Positions 52,568 through 64,000 of a stretch of DNA of 64,000 bases are shown here, piece after piece. This DNA is from Cardinalis cardinalis (lineage: Eukaryota > Chordata > Aves > Passeriformes > Cardinalidae): contig JACDOX010000004.1 in NCBI GenBank assembly GCA_014549065.1, positions 11,043,835 to 11,107,834 on the forward strand, read 5' to 3'. The notes under the pieces were generated by a model, which searched no databases, was not told where the DNA came from, and saw nothing but the letters and a program-made list of their open reading frames with translations. The translations under genes and the position numbers were made by a program. The first letter of the stretch is position 1. Each line of letters starts with the position of its first letter.

Positions 52568-53507
52568 CAAGAAAAANAATTACCTAAATGCCTCAAATAA
52601 GAGTACATTTTGGTTTCATACGCTCTAGAAGCCTATCAAATGTGGTATGGTACAAGCAATAATACTAAGAAGCAAGACCTCAGAATAAAGAATACCCTAC
52701 ATTATCATTCTTCCAAGAAGCATAAATAAAGAATTCTTCATGTATTCTTAATACAATGTGTGGATAATAGCCACCTAAATTAGAGAAAAACACAGCAAAA
52801 TAAACAAAACTATACTAAACTAAACTAACTGAAACAAGAAACCCCTCAACTCATCCCCAGCTATCCAAAATCTAAAAACAGGAAAGAAAATACTTGAATG
52901 GGGACTAATGAAAAAAACTAAAATGAGATTCAAATAGTTAGGTGTGGAAGAGCAATGAGATTTCACATTTTATGAGCTTTCTAGGAATTGAATATTGAAG
53001 CTTTTCTTACCATTTTTAATGAAAACCATTAATACATAAAATCTTACTGCAGAGCTTTAGAAATTGATTTTGTGAAAATTGAGGAAATACTTGAATACAC
53101 AGGTTATTTCTTTTTTCTCCTCTGTTATGCACTCAAATTAAGCAATAGGATTTATTGAATTACCAGGGGAAAAAAAAAATAATTTTGTAAGGGATTGGCT
53201 TAAAAAAGTATTAGTAATGTATTATTGTCTTACCACACACTGAAATAGCCCTTTTGCCTAAGGTGAGTTTTCCTCTACGTNTCTTTTGCATGCTCTAGCT
53301 TGGAAGAGATTTGAACTACACTCATATATTATGATGAAGACTAAACCTGTTATCGAGAAACTTTGCTCCTGAAAGACACCTCCAACAGTATCAGAAAATC
53401 TCTACTAATACAGCCCCTTTTATAAACCTGTGTAGCACAGTTTTCAAGCCTAGATGATGAAATTCTGTATTTAGTTTCTGTGATAAAAATAGGGCAATAT
53501 TTTAATA

Positions 53508-53985
53508 AAATCATAGAATGGTTTTGGTTGAAAAGGATCTTAAAAAACATCTAGTTCCATTCCCCCTGCCATAGGCAAGGCGCATTTCAGAAGACCAGGT
53601 CCTTCAAACCCCCATCCAACCTGGCCTTGAACANCTCCAGGGACAGGGAATCCACACCTTCTCCAGGCAACTTGTTCCAGTGCCTCACCATATTCACAGT
53701 AAAGAATTTCTCCCTAATATCTAATCTAAATCTACCCTTTGAACAGTTTGAAGTTGTTCCCATTTGTCCTGTCACTACATGTTTTTGTAAAAAGGTACTG
53801 GAAGGTTACTATAAGATCTTTCTAGAGCCTTCTCCCCAGCTGAATAATCCCAACTCTCTCAGCCATTCCTCAAAGGACTGGGTCTCCACCTCTCTGATCA
53901 TCTCCGTAGCCCTTCTCTGGACTCACTCCAACAGGTCTATGCCCTTCTTATGTTGGGGGTCCCAGAACACAGTGTCGCTTTTGGT
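53508..53985 (-). mobile_element. CR1 retrotransposon 3' fragment, minus strand
   Basis: It begins aatcatagaatggttttgg, the reverse complement of a CR1 tail. It continues with accccatccaacctggccttg-like text, tccagggacaggga, ttctccctaatatctaatct and tctctgatcatctccgtagc. It is about 480 nt, moderately preserved, and 5'-truncated at the right-hand edge. Confidence 0.95.
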
Positions 53986-54884
53986 GATATAACACCTAAT
54001 ATAACATGCGTTCATGCAAAATGCGCTGCTTTTATCAGAAAGTCAAAAAAGTTAAATATCTCTTAACTCTTGGGAGTTAGGAAGTAAAAATCTACATATG
54101 AATTACCACATTGATGTCAAAATATTAGCACTTACAAAGGAGCATGGGAACTTATGCAGGTGAATCTTTACATACCAAACTAATAATATAGCCATAAAAA
54201 TGCGTTTCTGCTGCTTCTGCTCATACTGTAATTTTGTTTCAACTTTTTCCACAGCAGTGTTATTCACAATTTTGCAAGTGCTTGGCTAAAATATAATTTG
54301 ATAAAAAGAGCTTTGAGGTGAATGATGATTTGCTCAGCTGCAGCTCATTAGAGATGATTTTGTTTCTCCAAATTATATTACAAGGGCAGCGTACCAGCCT
54401 GTCCATGAACTTCGCACTGAAATGACTGCTGTACTCTGAGGAATGAAAGGCTTCCTACTAAAAAATTTACAGCTCCTTTTTTTTTGCTAGTTTAGTGCTT
54501 CATTTCTTTTTATATAGCCACAGAGCAAAGCAGCCAGGCTTAGTTTTATAGATTTGAATGCAGATGCCTCAAAAACAACATTTTTCTTCTTCCTCAGACT
54601 ATACTTATATGGTTATATGCCAGCTATTCCTCTTCACCTTCACAGATTTTGATAGGCAGGGGTGTCAATATATGATCTGTTTTCCTTTCCTTGATTCCCT
54701 TCTAAGGCCAGAATTTGCGGCTCTGTTTTGTCATTTCATCTTGTCTGGAGGATGACAAACTTTTATCTCATCAGAGAGCAACTGATCAAGAGATTGTGCA
54801 GGCAACACTTTTCTCCTGCCTCACTAACATTTTCCNATTCTACACAGAAGAGTAAAACTTAAGGAAAAAAAAGCTAGTCACTGT

Positions 54885-55185
54885 TGACTTGATGGTGAGG
54901 GCACTCTACAGCTACCTGAAAGGAGGTCTCTTCTCCCAGTCAACAAGTGACAGGATAAGAGGAAATGACCACAAGTTGCGCCAGGGAAACTTTAGACTAG
55001 ATATTAGGAAAAGTTCTTCTTGGAAAAGATTGTCAATGTCCAAACCCTGGAGATATTTAAAATACATATAGATGTGGCAGTTGGAGACATGGTTAAGTGC
55101 TGAAATAACAGTTGGTCTCAATGATATTAAAGGTCCTTTCCAACCTAAATAATTCTAAATAATAAATAACTCTATGATTCTGTGA
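54885..55185 (+). mobile_element. CR1 retrotransposon 3' end, plus strand
   Basis: The segment includes agctacctgaaaggaggt, gtgacaggataagaggaaat, ctagatattaggaaaagttc and ggtcctttccaacctaaat. It ends in a ctatgattctgtgatc tail, which gives the strand. It carries a small duplication (aattctaaataataaataac) before the tail. Confidence 0.94.
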
Positions 55186-55479
55186 TCTTGTCAACATATA
55201 GATGCACCTCAGTCTTAGAGACACTATAAGGTAGGAGAAAAAATTTGTCTACTTTTCTGCACAAGCACATCACATCGTAATTCAACCTCGGGAGCTCCTT
55301 TTCATCCTTTCTGCTTTTGAATATCTGTTTTTTTAATAGCCAACCAATCCTATTTGTTAAATTAAAAGTCCCCACTATCATTTCAGGGTCCACAATATTT
55401 TTTTCCATATCTGAAACATACACATTACACATTTACCAAAGATTAATAAGTGTGTTAAATGAAATGTGCTCCCGTGTTT

Positions 55480-55563
55480 GCTGCTGCTGCTGCTGTGTCT
55501 TCTGCAGTAGTCAGCAACTGAGTGTTCCCTGATCACACTGATAATCCCAACCAACCAACCAAC
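55480..55563. repeat. Short (TGC)n and (CCAA)n tracts
   Basis: Five TGC units near 55480-55495 and four CCAA units at 55547-55563, with non-repetitive sequence between. Confidence 0.75.
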
Positions 55564-57372
55564 ACTGGAGCCACAGATGAACTTCACTAAGGTATGGCCA
55601 GAGGTAGAACAATAGAATGCCATTTAAGAGCTTGGTAAAGAAAGATTTCATCTAATTTTCCCTTAAAGTCTACTAGAACTGCTGGAACCTCCACTCCAAT
55701 TGAATGTGGCACTGACTGCGAAATGACTGCAAGAGTTTGGCTTGGCAGCAGGAGACAAAGAAATGGTCACAGCATCTTACACTAACAATTATTCCCTTGC
55801 TTTTTGTTTGCTACTTCATTTGCTGCGTTTCCCCAATATGGTTTATAAAGTACATGAGGGTCAAAGGATTTTGCTCTTGCCCATTACTTTATGCAGCATG
55901 CCCATGCAGAGACTAGGACTCCCAAATAATGATAATTTCCTTGAAAAAAAATTTTGGTTATTCTTGCAAATAAAAGTGAGTGTTATGGAAGTGACTGTAT
56001 GGAAGCAAAATGATAGAAGTATAGAAATTTGTTAGAATCAAATAAGCATTTCAATTTAAGCATTTATCAGAGCTTTATGGTTTAGGGACATATACTTACA
56101 AGGATGACCATGTAGCATAAAAAATGAAAGACAGCTCATTTGTAGTACATCCCTTTGTGACCTGTAACTTCAGCCTTTCAGTCACTATGGAGAACCAGGA
56201 GACTTTACCCCAAGCAATGTTATGTCTGTCATAAAATGAAAACAACCCTCTCAGAGTCGTCATTCTCTTTTTCCTCTCAACTCTTGCTCTTGTCAGGTTG
56301 CATTATACATAGGTAACACAAATCTTGAAGACATACCCTCTGGTTAAAAACAGAAACAACAGTAACAACAACAAGATCTCTCACACAACATGCCAGTGTG
56401 AGCAGGATTGAATCACAGATAATTGGAACATTTAAGAGCAGTGCTTAATAAAATCTTAATACAAGCCTTGGTCAACAAACATAAAAATGAGTATAAGAAA
56501 AAAGTGATCTGTTCAATGATTATTCAGTCCTAATCCTGAGACTCATTTGTTATTCTACTGAGAGCAGTTTTATTTATTCAAAATATCTATTAAAATGCGT
56601 TGTTGGATCCATGCACAAATCAAAATACTGAAAATCTATTTAATGGTTATAGCTCAAGGATTAGAATTGACAATATTGATGATGATGAATATGAGGATGA
56701 TTATGTTGATTTAAAAAAGGAATTATGTAATGGGCTAAAGTGGTAAAAAATCTCTTAAACAGCATAGTAGGAGTCTTCTTGTAAAAGAAGGCAGAGGAAA
56801 AAAGGTACAGAAAGAATGAAGCATTCCTCTGAGCTGTTCACATTCTTTTAAATACATTTTTGACCTCCACACATACTAGCTTTTTTTTTTCAAAGATTCT
56901 TCCAAAAACTTGATCACATACGGAGGAGCTCATGCAATTTCATCTGTGCAGATATTCAGTTTGCCTGCAATTAATGTTTAAAGCAGCAAAGGATTCTGTG
57001 TAAATAATCCACCTTATTTTCTCTCAAACCAAATCCCTATTTTAGGCAACATTTTGCTTAAAAATATCTGGAAGTATATGACAGTGGCATGACTGTTTCA
57101 ATATAATGAAGTGATCCTAATTTTTTTTCCAGCTATATACATTTTAAATAAGTTCCTTAAAGCATTAGGTTGTAGTGGTTTCAGCTGAGTGCACAGAGGC
57201 ACAGATTGAGGCACAGTTTCTGCAAAAACTTGGTTCAGAAGATTGCACACCATGAGTGTATGAATGCCCGAAGACTGAAGTTCAGTTTCAGGGCACTCCT
57301 TAAACTTTGACTTTTCTGGTTGGGATAAATTATAGGAGTCTTTAGTTTCGGAACATTTGCGGGGTGTGTGAC

Positions 57373-57412
57373 AGAGTTACAGAACTGAAAGGAAATTCAT
57401 GAGACCATCCAG
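57373..57412 (-). mobile_element. Possible degraded CR1 tail fragment
   Basis: The stretch gttacagaactgaaagg followed by gagaccatccagcccaaact resembles the reverse complement of a CR1 3' end, but only about 40 bases can be matched by eye. Confidence 0.4.
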
Positions 57413-60400
57413 CCCAAACTTGCGTCCTATCAGAATCTGCTATACTTGTGTTATTGTAGCTTTTTTCCCTTGGCTTTTATCAAGGCCTACAGTATGGAAG
57501 TCTGCATAGTGTGTTCAGGTAAACTGTACATCATTTCCTTTGCAATTGTAAAGTTTTCCTTAATTTATATCCTTAATCTTCCTCGACATAATGTATACAA
57601 ATTAATTTTTCCCTTTACTTCTGCACACAAAGGGAATATATGATTGCCTTCTTCTTTGCACAAAATGTTTATTTAATAGTGTATTATCGTGACTGAAATT
57701 GAGACTACTAACTAATTTCACTGATGAAAAAGTGGAAAATTACTTTGTACTGCTTGAGGCACTTCCTTCATAAAATACTGAATATATAGAAAACATCCCT
57801 TGCATGACATTAGGTTATAAATATTTGAATGCATACCTGAAGATGCATAGCCCTGTCTTTAGACCTTACTCTGTTTCTTTTAAAAGATGGATGAAATTAT
57901 ATTCTCAAACACTGAAACAGCCTGAAAATAGACAAACAGATTGTAAATAATTTATTATATTGAGGGAAAATAAAATTCTGTGCCAAAGAAGTTAAAGGAC
58001 TGTCTATTGACTATCAGAAAAAAACACCGCCTGTAATGAAGATTTTGTCAAATATGAACAACTTTCTTACAATGACATCACATTACAGGTGTGGTGTGAA
58101 TATTCTTACAATTTCTATATCTAAAGAGCACTATATTTTACAAAATATTAGTCTTGAGTTCTGAAATTCAAAAGCAAAGTGATTTGCAGATTATGAGCAA
58201 TTTCAGGATATATTTTTATTTCAAATGATCTTTTCTCACTTCTTTGTAGCATTTACTAATTTGGCTTCTTATAGTTCCCCCTACTATAAAATGTGTTACT
58301 GACATCATTAGTAATACCTGGCCATGAATCCAACATCATCTTAAAAAATAATGAAAAATGGTTGATGGTGTAGTTACTCTTCAAATTAATAATTCTTTTC
58401 AGTCTTTTATAGGTTTCTTAAGGGTTCATTGTTTTCTGTCCTTTTAAACGACATCTAGCTGTTAAGTCTGGGGTAATTACTATGCTGTAATAAATGGTAC
58501 TCCAATGCCAACAGCCTAGGAGATCTGACTCTGTAAAGAGGCATTTTTATTATATCATACTTTCTGATAAATTGGGGCACAAAGGCAGCTGGACCCTGAG
58601 TCAAAGTCCAGTTAAACATTTCAGTAATTTTTCAAGTATGCAGCCACACAGTGCAGGCTGATAGTGTCTGGGCTGACAACTGAGGCTTCAGCTTCACAGC
58701 TGCTTCATTTCACTATCTCTCGGCTCATAAACTTTATTTTTAATGAGCCTGCCTGTAGGACCACTAAAAAATGACCTTCACACAGGGCCTGGATGGTGAC
58801 CAAAATAGATTTCTTGGGCAGTGCGTAGTATCACAGTGACCATAGCACAGAAAATAAGCAGTATGGTGAGAAAGATGTTGTACTAACTACNGATGAAAAT
58901 GTTCTGTATTTTCATACAGAAAGATTATTGTGATAGCTGTGCAATAATTCACTGCCTTCAACTTATAATAATATGAACATCTTCAGTGGCTTTAATGGTA
59001 TTGTGCCAGTTTACATCAACTGATTGAATGGCCTGTGATTTTAAAATTGTGTTTAGGAGTTGTAAGCTGTCTTACAACAAGAAAACACATTACATAATAA
59101 ACAGATAATAAAAAGGCTGTTAATTTTTCCCTGCACATTACTTGCTGGTCTTAGAAAAAAATTCTCTTAGTTAACTCTAATTTTCACAACTTTTCTTAGC
59201 TAAACACATTACAACCTTCTGTTTTGCTGTGCTGTTTGTAAGGATATGCTCCTAGTCTAACTTGAAGCAGTGTGGGTCTGGAGAGGTAGCTAGGGATTGG
59301 AAAAAAGGACTTCCATGTTGGAGTATGTGAGGATGAAAAGAAAGATTCTCTTGGAGCTGTGTATGAGGGGTGTGTATGAGGGAGAAAGGATCTTTGACCT
59401 CGGAAATCAAGCTTTCTGGGTATGTCATTTAACAAAAAAAGAGTTCCAAACTGAGCTGTAGTTTTTAAGAGCGAGTAAATTCTGATATGCTTTGAAACAC
59501 TATCACAACCCTGGCTGCTTTTGAAGCAAGTGTAATAATTTAGTCCTGTGACATTGTGGGCACTTGCTAGACCTTTTTTATCATTGTGTTCTAAGAGCAA
59601 CCAAAACGTCTCCCTGAAAGCACTAAAGGCCATACTACAGCCCCCACATCTGCTGTTAGAGATCTGCAAAAAAAGCCAGAACCTTACTTGTGTGAAAGTA
59701 TTAAAACCTGTCAAAGGTAGGATCATTTCAATTTATTATTTGCCTTCCAAAAGCAGCTGAGGCCAAGACTGCAGGCTTTGTATGTCCCAAAACCATCAAC
59801 AACCTAGCCCCTGCCATCTTTAAAATGTGAATTTAAAGTCCTGCAAGAGCATGGAAAAATAAATGGGAGGTGAACATACAGATGAAGCAAAAGGAAACAA
59901 AAAAATGCACTACAAAATAACTTGCTGAATAGTTTAACAGCTTTCCTACCAGTGTTTATACAGATGTAACAGCATAGCAGTTTTTATGAGGACTGATCAG
60001 TTGCTGTTATTACTGATGTTAAAAGAACATCTTTTTTCTCTCTTAAACCCTGCCTTCAAGTTGTGGGATGCCTTTCCTGCAGTACATTCTGAGGCACACA
60101 TTAGATTTGGGAGTTCAACTATATGGACAGTCTTTTATGTCTTTTGGGCTTGACTAAAGGTAAACTCAGTATTGTTAATCCTCAAAATCTGGAAATACGT
60201 TCTGGTGCAAGGAACAGGTGGATGAGTTACAGCAAAAGTGCTGCTCTTCGGGGTTACTGTGCTGGCTGATGCTCTTTTCACTTGCTACTGAGACACAATG
60301 TGTGAGCAGATGAGACAAATGGCAACATTTCACAAGAAAATTTTCTCAGCAAAAATGCACAAATCAAGTTCATGTTTGCTTTTACTTGTTCCCAAGAAAG

Positions 60401-61195
60401 TAGTTCATAATGTGATGTGTACAATATCAGATTCCTGAATTTACTGAAATTAATTTCCTTCCTAAATTCTCACAACTTTTTCTTCAGTATTATTTTCCTT
60501 CACAATAATGTCCAAAATATTCTAGAAGGGATAGAACCTGCATGAAATTATTTCTGCAAGAAAGCTACTTGCCTGATTACTTATTGCAGGATTCTGAAGA
60601 TTAGGGAAGGTATTTCTGCTGAAATATTTGTTAAAAAAGATGCAGCCAACCAACCAAACCAATCAGTTATCACTGACTTTTTTCTAAATGTTAATAATAC
60701 TATTATGCTTGTACCTCTGTACTCATGATATAGAATATGTTCAATCCCTGTCCATGAGGCAGCAGGCAAGTATTCTCCCAGGTCTTCAGTATTTCTAGGA
60801 TTTTGTCAAGGCACTGGTGGTCCATAAAAATAAAGATTATTTAAGAGCTTCCTCCATGGAGCAATCCTGAGGCAGCCACTTTGCCCAGCCCCAGCTGTGT
60901 GACTTATATCTAGTTTATCTCACGACTGGTTGAGAATGTTACCAAAATAAGAACCAACAGCATGAAAAAAAACCTCCACCCTGCTTAGAATTCGTATGTC
61001 AGAGGATGATTGTGTTTTTTAAGTTGCTTTTCATGGGAGTTATTTTGACCCCTGTTGAACAGTTTTATTATGTAGTGTTTCCCTATGCATAATTTTTATA
61101 ATGAAAGCCTACATATTGACACAAAGTGTCTGGAGAGATCTGGAAGTGGCAAAAAAGTATTCTTACATTCTTCCTTCTACATNACCACCCTGTTA

Positions 61196-61250
61196 TCACA
61201 GAATCATCAAGGTTGGAAGAGGCTTTCAATATCATCTTGTTCAACTATAT
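61196..61250 (-). mobile_element. Short CR1 3' fragment, minus strand
   Basis: The stretch atcacagaatcatcaaggtt, then ggaagaggctttcaatatca and tcttgttcaac, is the reverse complement of a CR1 terminus. Only about 55 nt remain. Confidence 0.8.
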
Positions 61251-62325
61251 GTTACATTAGTAATTTTTCCCTCTATATGTCAGTAATAAGGCAAGTTAAA
61301 AAGCAATTGAAGATACATTTTTAAAGATCATGACAACATTTTTGCTGCCAGTTTCATAGTATTTTCAGCCTTCCTGCTTAGAATGAGGTCTGTCTTGGCT
61401 AATTATCTAAAAATCTTCAAACTCATGATATTTTATGATTCTATGATATTCTAGTTTTCAATTCAGAACAACTTGTGCTTTTATGCTTTAATTATAAGGT
61501 ATATTTAAAAATAGATTGTTTAATCCATGTGCTTTTTCTTTTAGCGTTGTCTGGCCTTGTCCTGTCTTTGTGATATTCTATGCATCATCCTGGGATGCTG
61601 CGTCAGCTTTTAGAATTAGATCCACAAGTTCAGGTTCTAATCAGGAGGGTACTTCTATCATATTTGTTTTGGATCCCTAGCCCTGAACACATCTGCTGGG
61701 AGAGCTACGGCTCAAGTATGCTCTTTTGGCAGATACACGGGAGCTATTAATAATTAAACTTGCATTTCTTGGAAAAAGCAAACAGGATTGTTCCAAGTTA
61801 ACACCTTTGTGCTACTGTTACAGAAGAGAGCATCACAATCAGCTTCCAACTAAACCAACTCTCTTGCACTGACTAGCCAAGCTGGGCTGGCAGAGGTGAA
61901 AGGTCTACTCTCCTATAGTAAATCAGATTATAACAAGTACTGCCTTAGCATTTATTCCTTTCAGAGGTCTCAGTTGTTAAATGAGGGGCAGCTGTGGCTG
62001 TACAGATGTTCCTCTGAGGAAGGGCAGTTCCTTGCTGTGTCCTGACAACAAATTAAAGCTGAAGTCCAGCCCATGTAGTTCCAAGAAGCAAATGTGTGAA
62101 CCACAACAAATTCAGAAGCTTTTGGTNTAAAATCAATGATGCTCTGATGATATGATAAAAATAATATTTCTATCACTGTAGACTACTATTTTGTCTTATC
62201 TTTAACGGGACTTTTTTTTTTAAACTGATTTTAGCATGTAATATTTTGACTGTGTTTAGAATTTATCATGCATTTTTCTCAGTAAAGTAGGTTCTGATAA
62301 TAGTTTTTTTTTTCTTTTGGTACAG

Positions 62326-62520
62326 ATTAAAGAGCATCTTGCTAAGGGTCAGAGGATGTTGGCTGGTGATGGCATGTCTCAAGTAACCAAGACACTATTG
62401 GATTTAACGCAGAGGAAAAATTTTTATGCTGGGGACCTTCTAATTTCTGTGGAAATTCTCAGAAATGTTACAGACACATTTAAAAGAGCAAGTTATATCC
62501 CTGCGTCTGATGGGGTGCAG
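62326..62520 (+). CDS. ADGRB3: ADGRB3 exon: start of the GAIN domain
   Basis: The exon is 195 nt, phase 0 to phase 0, encoding 65 residues. The acceptor has a long T-rich tract ending ttttggtacag and the donor is gcag|gtaaga. It encodes IKEHLAKGQRMLAGDGMSQV at its start and ends with ASDGVQ. The content is mostly helical, as expected for GAIN subdomain A, with an N-V-T sequon in the second half. GAIN carries out autoproteolysis at the GPS site in many adhesion GPCRs, but the GPS is further downstream and not in this window. The exon follows the longest intron here (15.6 kb). Skipping it would keep the frame but remove the first GAIN helices. Confidence 0.95.
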
Positions 62521-64000
62521 GTAAGAGAAANATAGTAAAGGTAATTTTTCAGTTGATGGAGTTTATGTCTGTATATTGCAGTATACTGCATGGCAACTGG
62601 TTTGCCCACAGAGGAAACAAAAGTCTTCCAAATGATAGACATAAATATTCTTCACATAAAACTAAGATCCAGGTGTAAAATTGGAAGAAGACTCAGCTAC
62701 ATTTAATTAGACAAATATCCAAACCAATGCAGCAGGTGAAAAATGTAAANTGCTTTCTTTGTAGCATTTCAGTATCTTTGTCTTTCAAGGTTTGGTCGAT
62801 TGATAGGCGGTGTTGGTAATTTTTGGCACTAAGCATTTTGCTACTGTTCTTTGTTCCAGTTCATTTCAGTTCGAAACTAGTTCATTTCAGTTCAAAATCC
62901 AGCCACATTGTTATGTAATTCTGACATTGATTCTTCATTTCAGATAAATGAAGCTCATTAAAAGTGCACAGAAGTGATGGATAGTGCTTTTTATATAAAT
63001 TTTCTATTTTACATGTTAGATTAAGTCTTCTTGTGCAAGAGGACAAATAAAATGCTGTTAGAGCTAAAACAAATACAATTATTTCTACATAATGGGCTGA
63101 ACAACTCTTACTTAGGACTTCTGGATAAAGATATTGGTTTCATCTTAAATCTGAAAATTTTAGACAAATATTGTAGATTGCTGACAAAGAATACTAAGAA
63201 GGCAGATGTGTATAATATTTATCAAAAAGAGAGATTAATGATTATTCATAAATTACAAATGAAGTTATTAATGCAGGTCATGTATACGTGTCTGTGTAAA
63301 GGTAAGCAAAAATTATAAATACACTTCAGAATAGACTCATGCAGATGAAGGGAGATATGTTGGAAAAGACTTTTTTTCACAGTTTATTTTTCAAAACTTG
63401 CTATTATATTTTCACTTTTCTAGTTTTTCTGTGCACAAAGAACAATTAATTTCCACAGTAAAACCGACATATCTTGTGTTGGCCTGTAGCCAGCCAAAGG
63501 TATTTTTTTAAACAATTNTTTTCAAAACGTATTCTGAGAAATTATTTTTTTTTATTGAATGAGAGTCAGTATCTANTCAGTAATAGTTTTACTATTAAGC
63601 AGGATGTTATACACTGAAAATTTTCATGCAGTCAAGAGTCTGATAGCCCAGTGTGACTTCTTTGTGGTTCACAGGCATTACAAACTCTTTATTAGAACCA
63701 GTCTTGAGAAATTGAGTGAAATCTTGAGTGATTTTGTCCATGGGCCTAGCAGATCAGGTCATTTGCGGTTTACATGTGTTAGAGAGAATTTGATTCTTTT
63801 CCCACTGATGATAGTGCCAAAAGTTTTGCTTCATTCTGCAATGTAGAGCTGTTTCCAAAATTCTAATAGCATTCAGGCATAACTTGACAATGTTATTAAA
63901 TATTTTTTAAAGAATTTTAATAAATAATTTAGAAATTAAGAAATTAAATATATAACAATTGGTAAGCCATATTCTGAAGGATTTCTCAAACCAAAGAAAA
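62521..64000 (+). other. Intron after the first GAIN exon, cut by the window end
   Basis: The donor gtaaga opens an AT-rich intron that runs out of the window. I looked for the next GAIN exon and did not find it. A 21-bp imperfect tandem duplication lies at 62858-62899. The open frame at 63559-63846 shows no GAIN or GPS features. Confidence 0.8.
62858..62899. repeat. 21-bp imperfect tandem duplication
   Basis: Two adjacent copies begin agttcatttcagttc and differ at the end (gaaact versus aaaatc). It lies in the intron after the GAIN exon and has no evident function. Confidence 0.85.

Larger units (their letters stand above)
46737..62325 (+). other. Long intron between the second HormR and GAIN exons
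   Basis: This 15,589-nt intron contains a solo LTR with target duplication (51713-52562), CR1 fragments near 53508, 54885 and 61196, and a possible one near 57373. It also has (TGC)n and (CCAA)n tracts near 55480-55563. A 176-codon antisense open frame lies at 59196-59726. No ADGRB3 exon is missing between the two flanking exons, because the joined protein is continuous with the family. Confidence 0.85.
22552..62520 (+). other. ADGRB3: ADGRB3 (BAI3) gene, internal section with eight coding exons
   Basis: Eight exons join into one open frame. The order is linker, four TSRs, a HormR motif in two exons, then the start of the GAIN domain. This is the domain order of the brain-specific angiogenesis inhibitor subfamily of adhesion GPCRs. 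Four TSRs fit BAI2/BAI3 rather than BAI1, which has five, and the residues match my memory of vertebrate BAI3 closely. The first six exons start and end in phase 1, the second HormR exon runs from phase 1 to phase 0, and the GAIN exon is phase 0 at both ends. BAI3 is a neuronal plasma-membrane receptor involved in synapse formation, with C1q-like proteins as known ligands. Both ends of the gene lie outside the window. The symbol rests on recalled family sequence, not on an alignment. Confidence 0.96.

Noticed and set aside
63559..63846. Candidate next GAIN exon
   Set aside because: The frame lacks the expected GAIN continuation and has no convincing acceptor in phase 0.
1..64000. tRNA, rRNA, microRNA hairpins or CRISPR-like spaced repeats
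   Set aside because: None could be recognised by eye; a dedicated covariance-model scan would be needed to exclude small RNAs.

Overview
The window is vertebrate nuclear DNA, almost certainly from a bird. It is AT-rich and intron-dominated, carries several CR1 retrotransposon fragments (some with the typical ATTCTATGATTCTATGA-type 3' tail), and holds bird-style endogenous retroviral LTRs. Scattered single Ns and one 188-base N run mark it as a draft assembly. There are no bacterial-style gene arrays, no CRISPR array and no intact transposon ORF.

The only gene I can support is a multi-exon piece of ADGRB3 (BAI3), an adhesion G-protein-coupled receptor, on the + strand. Eight internal exons join in one open reading frame (1,172 nt, about 390 residues). 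All have AG/GT splice borders and matching phases. In order they are: a linker exon (22552-22662); four single-domain thrombospondin type-1 repeat (TSR) exons (27823-27984, 35133-35297, 38182-38346, 39208-39372); two exons for the hormone-receptor motif, HormR (45968-46069, 46630-46736); and one exon opening the GAIN domain (62326-62520). The signal peptide and CUB-domain exon lie upstream. The rest of GAIN, the GPS cleavage site, the seven-helix domain and the cytoplasmic tail lie downstream.

Layout: 1-22551 is intron with a (CCTT)n tract beside the gap, two CR1 tails and simple repeats. 22552-39372 holds the linker and TSR array with introns of 0.9-7.1 kb. 39373-46736 holds a 6.6 kb intron with an LTR-like fragment, then the HormR pair. 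46737-62325 is a 15.6 kb intron with a solo LTR flanked by a perfect 5-bp target duplication and several CR1 pieces. 62326-62520 is the GAIN exon, followed by intron to the window end.

No new biological system is evident. The points worth a second look are small. The TSR3 exon sits in a GC-rich, CpG-dense island with a decoy splice acceptor 91 nt upstream. The second HormR exon has a tandem splice donor whose alternative use would create an immediate stop before the GAIN domain. The solo LTR insertion is clean and lies antisense inside the gene. The TSR O-fucosylation consensus is present in repeats 1-2 and lost in repeats 3-4.
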